Part shown: one piece after another, positions 59,962 to 64,000 of the stretch
How the letters are laid out: each line of letters begins with the position of its first letter
Position numbering within the stretch: the stretch's first letter is position 1
DNA from: Sphingomonas xinjiangensis
GTDB lineage: Bacteria; Pseudomonadota; Alphaproteobacteria; Sphingomonadales; Sphingomonadaceae
Reading direction: 5' to 3'
DNA: 64,000 nucleotides
NCBI RefSeq assembly: GCF_014199255.1
Contig: NZ_JACIJF010000004.1
Coordinates: 310,001 to 374,000, forward strand
Notes under the pieces: model-generated
Told to the model about the DNA's origin: nothing
The model's database searches: none
What the model saw: the letters and a program-made list of their open reading frames with translations, nothing else
Program-made: the position numbers and the translations under genes

Positions 59962-60699
59962 TCAGCCGACGCGGCTAAGCTTGTCGATTGCCGACTTGCG
60001 CATGTCGGCCATGCTGTCGGCCAGGCTCTTGCTGGTCTGGTAGGCGCGCAGGATCTCGACCATGTCGGTCGTTTCCTGGATGGCGTTGACGTTGGATCCT
60101 TCGATGCCGCCGCCGCGGATCCGGGTCTCGGCGGACGGCAGTTCGCGGCCGCCCTGGCCACGCAACAGACCGTCGCCGCGCGGGTCGAGCTGCGCTTCGT
60201 CGAACGAGGTCACAGCGAGCCGGCCCAGCGGGCCGGTGCGCCCGTTGATCGTGCCGTCCAGGCCGATGGACAGGTTGGGGGCCTCTTCGGGCGGGATCGT
60301 GATCGGCTTGCCGCCCTCGCCCAGCACCTTGTTGCCGCTGGAGGTGGCGAGCTCGCCGGTGGGCAGCATCTTGAGCAGACCGGCACGCGTATAGGCAGTC
60401 GTGCCGTCCGGCGCCTCGACGCTCAGATAACCCTTACCTTCGATCATCACGTCCAGCGCGTTGCCTGTCGGCTGGAACGTGCCTTGGGTGGCGTCGTGCA
60501 CGGCGCCGTAATCCAGCACGAACGACGTCTTGTTCGCGGGCTTTATGACGCTGTCGGTCTTCTCGACATATTCACGGAACACCGGCTGCTCGCGCTTGAA
60601 ACCGGCCGTATTCATGTTCGCGAGATTGTTCGCGGCAACATCCATACGGCGGCGGAGCGCCTGTTCCTGGCTCAGCAATACATAAGAGGAGATGTCCAC
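59962..60699 (-). CDS. flgF: Flagellar rod protein FlgF
   Basis: A proximal-rod protein of 245 residues from a GTG start that has AAGGA 7 bases upstream. Conserved parts are LSQEQALRRRMDVAANNLAN, MNTAGFKREQPVFREYV, YTRAGLLKMLPTGELATSSG and the C-terminal NVNAIQETTDMVEILRAYQT. A longer in-frame extension upstream lacks family features and runs into the promoter shared with fliL. First gene of flgF-G-A-H. Confidence 0.94.
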   Translation of the reverse strand: MDISSYVLLSQEQALRRRMDVAANNLANMNTAGFKREQPVFREYVEKTDSVIKPANKTSFVLDYGAVHDATQGTFQPTGNALDVMIEGKGYLSVEAPDGTTAYTRAGLLKMLPTGELATSSGNKVLGEGGKPITIPPEEAPNLSIGLDGTINGRTGPLGRLAVTSFDEAQLDPRGDGLLRGQGGRELPSAETRIRGGGIEGSNVNAIQETTDMVEILRAYQTSKSLADSMADMRKSAIDKLSRVG

Positions 60700-60727
60700 C
60701 GGACCGTCCTTCACTTTTTTGTCGCTA

Positions 60728-60740
60728 GGCAGAAATTGCC
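60728..60740. promoter_or_regulatory. GGCA-N5-TGCC palindrome between flgF and fliL
   Basis: GGCAGAAATTGCC, flanked by CTA, 25 bp upstream of the fliL TATAAT and about 30 bp from the flgF GTG. It lies where it could activate fliL and block or activate flgF. Confidence 0.65.
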
Positions 60741-60752
60741 GGGTGACGCCTC

Positions 60753-60758
60753 TATAAT
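60753..60758. promoter_or_regulatory. Symmetric CTATAATAG element between flgF and fliL
   Basis: CCTCTATAATAGGAAG: TATAAT towards fliL (57 bp to its ATG) and CTATTATAG towards flgF. Confidence 0.62.
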
Positions 60759-60814
60759 AGGAAGAAATCGGGCGGCTCGGTCGCCGGAACGCAGATTTTC
60801 TAGAGGACCCAGGA

Positions 60815-61357
60815 ATGTCGTCTGCCGAGATCGTCGAAGAAGGTGCCACGCCGGCACCCACTAAGAAGTCCAAGAAGAAGCTCATCATCATCGGTTCTGC
60901 CGCGGCCGTGCTTCTGCTCGGCGGCGGCGGCGGCGCGGCGATGATGCTCTCGGGTGGCGACGCCAAGGCCGAAGCTTCGGCTGAAAGCGGCCATGGTGAA
61001 GAAGCCGCTGCGGAAGAGTCTGCCGAGGGCGATCATGGCGGCGGCGAAGGCAAGGATGCCTTTGTCGACGTGCCCGCGATGGTTGTGAACCTGCGCTCGC
61101 CCGACGGCGCCGCGCGCTTCCTCAAGGTTCATCTGATGCTGGTGCCCGGTCCCAAGAGCGACGTGGAGGCACTCAAGGCAAAGCTGCCGCTGATCCTCGA
61201 CGCCTATCAGCCGTTCCTGCGCGAACTTCGGCCCGAAGATCTGGCCGGTTCGGCGGCGGTGTTCCGCATCAAGGAAGAGATGCTGTCGCGCGCCAACCAG
61301 GCGGTCGGCGCCGGGGTGGTCAAGGACGTGCTGATTCAGGATCTGGTGCAGCAATGA
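60815..61357 (+). CDS. fliL: Flagellar basal-body protein FliL
   Basis: A stator-associated inner-membrane protein of 180 residues. One helix (LIIIGSAAAVLLLGGGGGAA) and an acidic/His linker precede the periplasmic FliL domain: DVPAMVVNLRSPDGAARFLK, VHLMLVPGPKSDVEALKAKL and the C-terminal VKDVLIQDLVQQ. It overlaps fliM by ATGA. Confidence 0.92.
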   Translation: MSSAEIVEEGATPAPTKKSKKKLIIIGSAAAVLLLGGGGGAAMMLSGGDAKAEASAESGHGEEAAAEESAEGDHGGGEGKDAFVDVPAMVVNLRSPDGAARFLKVHLMLVPGPKSDVEALKAKLPLILDAYQPFLRELRPEDLAGSAAVFRIKEEMLSRANQAVGAGVVKDVLIQDLVQQ

Positions 61358-62382
61358 TCGATCTCGACGATTTCGACCTTCCCGAACCGCCGATGCCGCC
61401 GATGGGCGGCGACGGCGATATCGGGTTCGACCAGGCTGACATTGATGCGCTGTTCGGCGATCTCGGTGGCCCGGTGGAAAAGAAGAAGGGCCTGCGCGCC
61501 GTCATCGAATCCAAGGTCATCAGCCAAGAGCGTCTGCCGATGCTCGAAGTGGTCTGCGACCGCGTGGTACGTGCCTTTGCCAGCTCGATGCGCAACCTGA
61601 CCTCGGACGCGATCGACGTCAGCCTCGAGGAAGTGACCTCCATCCGCTTCGGCGACTTCATGAACCGCATCATGCTGCCTTCGATGGTCGGCGTGTTCCA
61701 GGTCAAGGAGTGGGAGAATTACGGCCTCATCACCGTTAACTCGGGCCTGATCTATTCGGTGGTCGATGCGCTGCTCGGCGGTCGCGGCGGTAGCGGCAGC
61801 GCCCCGGTCGTGATCGACGGCCGCGCTTTCACGACGATCGAGACGGCGCTGGTGTCGCGCATGCTGGAACTGGCGCTGTCGGACTTTGCCGAAGCGTTCA
61901 CGCCGATCGAGCCGGTGACGATGGAGCTGGAGCGGGTGGAATCCAATCCGCGCTTCGCCGCGATCGCCGGCACCTCGAACATCTGCGCCGTGGCCACCTT
62001 CCGCGTCGACATGGAAGGCCGTGGCGGCGAGTTCTCGCTGCTCTTCCCTTATGCCACGCTTGAGCCGGTACGCCACAAGCTGCTGCAACGCTTCATGGGT
62101 GAGAAGTCCGGGCGCGACAGCATCTGGGAAGCGCACATGGCCGCTGAGATCCGCAAGACCCAGGTCATCGTCGACGTGGTGCTCGGTGAAAAGGCCATGC
62201 CACTCGCCGAATTGAAGGCGCTGGAGGTCGGCCAGACCATCGCGCTGCACAAGAGCCCCGACGACCCTCTCGATCTGGCCTGTGGTGGCGTGAAGCTCGC
62301 CCAGACCCAGATCGGCCAGCGCCGCGGCAAGGTCGCCGTGCGCCTCATCACTGACGTTTCCAAGGAAAGGATGCCCGCATGA
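61354..62382 (+). CDS. fliM: Flagellar motor switch protein FliM
   Basis: The C-ring protein that binds phospho-CheY, 342 residues. The N-terminal CheY-binding segment is FDQADIDALFGDL. The CheC-like middle domain has GDFMNRIMLPSMVGVFQVKE and LGGRGGSGSAPV. The C-terminal SpoA domain has VDVVLGEKAMPLAELKALEV. It overlaps fliL and the next gene. Confidence 0.95.
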   Translation: MIDLDDFDLPEPPMPPMGGDGDIGFDQADIDALFGDLGGPVEKKKGLRAVIESKVISQERLPMLEVVCDRVVRAFASSMRNLTSDAIDVSLEEVTSIRFGDFMNRIMLPSMVGVFQVKEWENYGLITVNSGLIYSVVDALLGGRGGSGSAPVVIDGRAFTTIETALVSRMLELALSDFAEAFTPIEPVTMELERVESNPRFAAIAGTSNICAVATFRVDMEGRGGEFSLLFPYATLEPVRHKLLQRFMGEKSGRDSIWEAHMAAEIRKTQVIVDVVLGEKAMPLAELKALEVGQTIALHKSPDDPLDLACGGVKLAQTQIGQRRGKVAVRLITDVSKERMPA

Positions 62383-62771
62383 GCTTCGCGCTTCTCGCCA
62401 ACGCGCTCACCATGATCTTCTGCATGGCCGTGCTCGTGCAGAGCGTCCGGATGATGCGGAGCCTGCGCACCGTCAAGGATGGCGCCCTGACCGAAACCGT
62501 CAACGCGCTTGAAAAGGCCACTGCCGGCGCGCGCGCCGTGCTGGCCGACATGAAGTCGACGCTCGGCACCGATTGCGCCCAGCATGCCCGCCTGGTCGAG
62601 CAGGCGCGCGATCTGCGCGACGAGCTGTCCGACATGATCGGCATCGCAGACGGCGCGTGTGAGCGCATCGTCAACGCCGTCGGCCTCGCCAACGCCCAGC
62701 GCCCGACTACCGAAGTCGACGCCGACGCCGACGCCGAAGCAAAGGCCGACGCCGAAGCAGAGCACGTCTGA
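62379..62771 (+). CDS. Conserved flagellar-operon protein (DUF6468-like)
   Basis: A 130-residue protein with one N-terminal membrane helix (ALLANALTMIFCMAVLVQSV) and a helical, probably coiled cytoplasmic part, then an Ala/Asp/Glu-rich tail (DADADAEAKADAEAE). This layout fits the DUF6468 family found beside fliM in alphaproteobacteria, but the family name is from memory and moderately sure. The start overlaps the fliM stop. Confidence 0.62.
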   Translation: MSFALLANALTMIFCMAVLVQSVRMMRSLRTVKDGALTETVNALEKATAGARAVLADMKSTLGTDCAQHARLVEQARDLRDELSDMIGIADGACERIVNAVGLANAQRPTTEVDADADAEAKADAEAEHV

Positions 62772-63328
62772 TGGCACGCCCCTCCCTCCTCCTGATGACC
62801 GCCGCCGCTTCTGCGCTCGCGGTCGTCGCCAACGCTGCCAGCATCGCGGCGCCCGACGCGCAGAACGCGCCCAAGACCCGCCTCGGCAATTCGATCGAGC
62901 AGGACCTGAGTGCCAGCGACGCCGCGGCGGCGCGCCGCAAGCGCGGTCTGGATCTGCGCGAACAGGCTGCCAAGGCTGCCGAGGCGCGGCTTCAGGCCGA
63001 CATGGCGGCGCGTCAGCAGCAGCAGGCCGCCACGACGCAGACCGCCGCCAATGGTGGCCCTGCCGAGGCGCCCGACGCGCAGTTCGACGAACTCGCCCGC
63101 ATCTATCAGGCGATGAAGCCTGCAAAGGCTGCGCTCGTGTTCGAACAGCTGGAGATGGAAGTGCAGATGAAGGTCGCGCAGCGCATGCGCGAGCGTTCCA
63201 CGGCACTGATCCTGGCGGCGATGACTCCCAAGGGCGCCGCTGCGCTTTCCATGGCGCTCGCGCGCCGCAGCGCTGGTCGACCGCAAGTCGCGGCAGCCGG
63301 GCCCAAGCCAGTCCCGAAAGCGCGCTAA
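62771..63328 (+). CDS. MotE-like periplasmic flagellar protein
   Basis: A 185-residue protein with a signal peptide or anchor (AAASALAVVANAASIAAP), a coiled coil (DLREQAAKAAEARLQADMAA), and a C-terminal MgtE-N-like part IYQAMKPAKAALVFEQLEME with RSTALILAAMTPKGAAALSM. It resembles MotE, the alphaproteobacterial stator-related chaperone. It follows fliM and the DUF gene in one operon. Confidence 0.72.
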   Translation: MARPSLLLMTAAASALAVVANAASIAAPDAQNAPKTRLGNSIEQDLSASDAAAARRKRGLDLREQAAKAAEARLQADMAARQQQQAATTQTAANGGPAEAPDAQFDELARIYQAMKPAKAALVFEQLEMEVQMKVAQRMRERSTALILAAMTPKGAAALSMALARRSAGRPQVAAAGPKPVPKAR

Positions 63329-63349
63329 GCCTTTCTGACAACAACGAAA

Positions 63350-63377
63350 AAAGGCCGGAGCATCCACTCCGGCCTTT
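63350..63377. terminator. Terminator after the fliL operon
   Basis: AAAGGCCGGAG and CTCCGGCCTTT pair perfectly (11 bp) and are followed by GTTGTTTT. It also serves the converging FliL-like gene through the preceding A-run. Confidence 0.88.
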
Positions 63378-63407
63378 GTTGTTTTCCGCGTCGACCAGAT
63401 AGTGGCT

Positions 63408-63824
63408 TCAACCCGCCGAAGCCGACACCTCGACGATGAGCACCTTTGCGATGCCCGGGTTGGCTACCTTGATCGCAGCCGTCAGGTCATGATCCAGCCG
63501 CTCGGCGTCCACCGCCCGCAGACCCGACGCGTTCAACCGCGCAAACTCCAGCCCCGCAGCGACCGTCGCCTGGCGCAGCATGGGCATCTCCGCGGTGGCC
63601 TTGGCCGCAGCCTCGGCATTCGCGGCTTCCAGCACCAGCTTGAACTTGAGCGAACCGCTTACCCGATCGGCGTCGATGATCGGCACGATGACCTGCTCCA
63701 TCGTCACTAGGTTGAGGCCCTCGGCACTGCCGCCGCCGCCGCCCGAAGCCTGGGCATCGCCGCCCGGCAGCGGCAACACCGCCGACGAAGCCAGCGCCAG
63801 CGCTGCCATGGTTCCGTTACGCAC
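63408..63824 (-). CDS. FliL-like exported protein, paralogue of the motB-linked gene
   Basis: A 138-residue protein with a signal peptide (MAALALASSAVLPLPGGDAQA) and a periplasmic domain VIVPIIDADRVSGSLKFKLV with LRAVDAERLDHDLTAAIKVA and IAKVLIVEVSAS. It aligns by eye with the product at 33756-34205 and more loosely with FliL. It is divergent from the last, truncated gene over a symmetric CTATAATAG element. Confidence 0.62.
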   Translation of the reverse strand: MRNGTMAALALASSAVLPLPGGDAQASGGGGGSAEGLNLVTMEQVIVPIIDADRVSGSLKFKLVLEAANAEAAAKATAEMPMLRQATVAAGLEFARLNASGLRAVDAERLDHDLTAAIKVANPGIAKVLIVEVSASAG

Positions 63825-63869
63825 ACGAATCTCCTGTGAACCCGGCAGCCATTCAGACCGCCAATCCTC

Positions 63870-63875
63870 TATAAT
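63870..63875. promoter_or_regulatory. Symmetric CTATAATAG element at the right end
   Basis: CCTCTATAATAGGAG: TATAAT towards the truncated gene at 63902 and CTATTATAG towards the FliL-like gene (46 bp to its ATG). A CCGGCA half-site starts 26 bp upstream of the TATAAT. Confidence 0.62.
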
Positions 63876-63901
63876 AGGAGAAACTGTTAGCAGGTGTTTC
63901 C

Positions 63902-64000
63902 TTGAGCTTTGATCAACGCCCCGGAAAAATGCGCGTGGTCTCGGACAGCAGCAGCGGTCCGCAGATGCGTCGCACCGATGATTCCTCCGGTGCGCTATCT
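63902..64000 (+). CDS. N-terminus of an unidentified motility-regulon gene (truncated)
   Basis: Thirty-three codons from a TTG start with AGGTG 5 bases upstream, or from an ATG at 63929. The visible residues (SFDQRPGKMRVVSDSSSG...) are hydrophilic and Ser-rich, with no recognisable family. The CTATAAT-type promoter just upstream suggests it belongs to the flagellar regulon. Confidence 0.5.
   Translation, partial: MSFDQRPGKMRVVSDSSSGPQMRRTDDSSGALS

Overview
The window looks like a chromosomal segment of a GC-rich alphaproteobacterium, most likely a sphingomonad (Sphingomonas or a close relative). The evidence is the pairing of FliX, FlbD and FlaF flagellar regulators with a large FlaEY-like protein, a Tat-exported PhoX phosphatase beside a type II secretion locus, FixL/FixJ-type regulators, and REP-like palindromes of the kind common in sphingomonads. 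The genus is inferred from gene content only; no rRNA gene is present.

Left part (1 to about 14200): a divergent type II secretion system (T2SS). gspL-gspM-gspE run leftwards and out of the window; gspG-H-I-C-D run rightwards. A second leftward set of three short inner-membrane genes resembling GspL (C-terminal part), GspM and GspN/C follows gspD. It is divergent from a PhoX-type alkaline phosphatase, and between them lies a three-repeat Pho box with 11-bp periodicity. Then come a small lipoprotein and two translationally coupled exported amidohydrolases.

Middle (14430 to about 25420): a membrane-bound FixL-like sensor kinase with a FixJ-type regulator, two chemoreceptors with almost identical signalling domains (the second with an apparent single-base frameshift that removes its DWASF tail), flaF, and a probable flagellin-modification pair (large HAD protein plus methyltransferase).

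Right (25461 to 64000): a long flagellar and chemotaxis cluster. motA-STAS-cheY-cheA-cheW-cheR-cheB-cheY-cheD-hyp-motB-fliL-like forms one tightly overlapping operon, followed by a tandem PilZ protein. Next come fliN(short)-fliO-fliP (leftward), flgC-fliE-fliQ-fliR-flhB, fliX (leftward), flgI-flgJ-flgN, flaEY-like with flgB (leftward), fliG-fliH, fliF-fliN-flbD, flhA, fliK-flgD, a probable small RNA, a hypothetical gene, flagellin, flgF-G-A-H (leftward), and fliL-fliM-DUF-motE-like. A FliL-like paralogue and a truncated gene end the window. fliI, fliJ, flgE, flgK, flgL, fliD, flbT, rpoN and fliA are not present here.

The most notable signal is regulatory. Thirteen intergenic sites ahead of chemoreceptor, motor, export, rod, hook and modification genes carry the same C-TATAA-(T/G/A) element. 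Several have a GGCA-N5-TGCC palindrome or a GGCA half-site 24 to 27 or 45 bp upstream. The resident FlbD lacks the sigma54-contact GAFTGA motif (it reads GAFPAA) and the Walker B aspartate (it reads LRE). This suggests a flagellar regulon moved from sigma54 to a TATAAT-type promoter while keeping FliX/FlbD. That is inference and untested.
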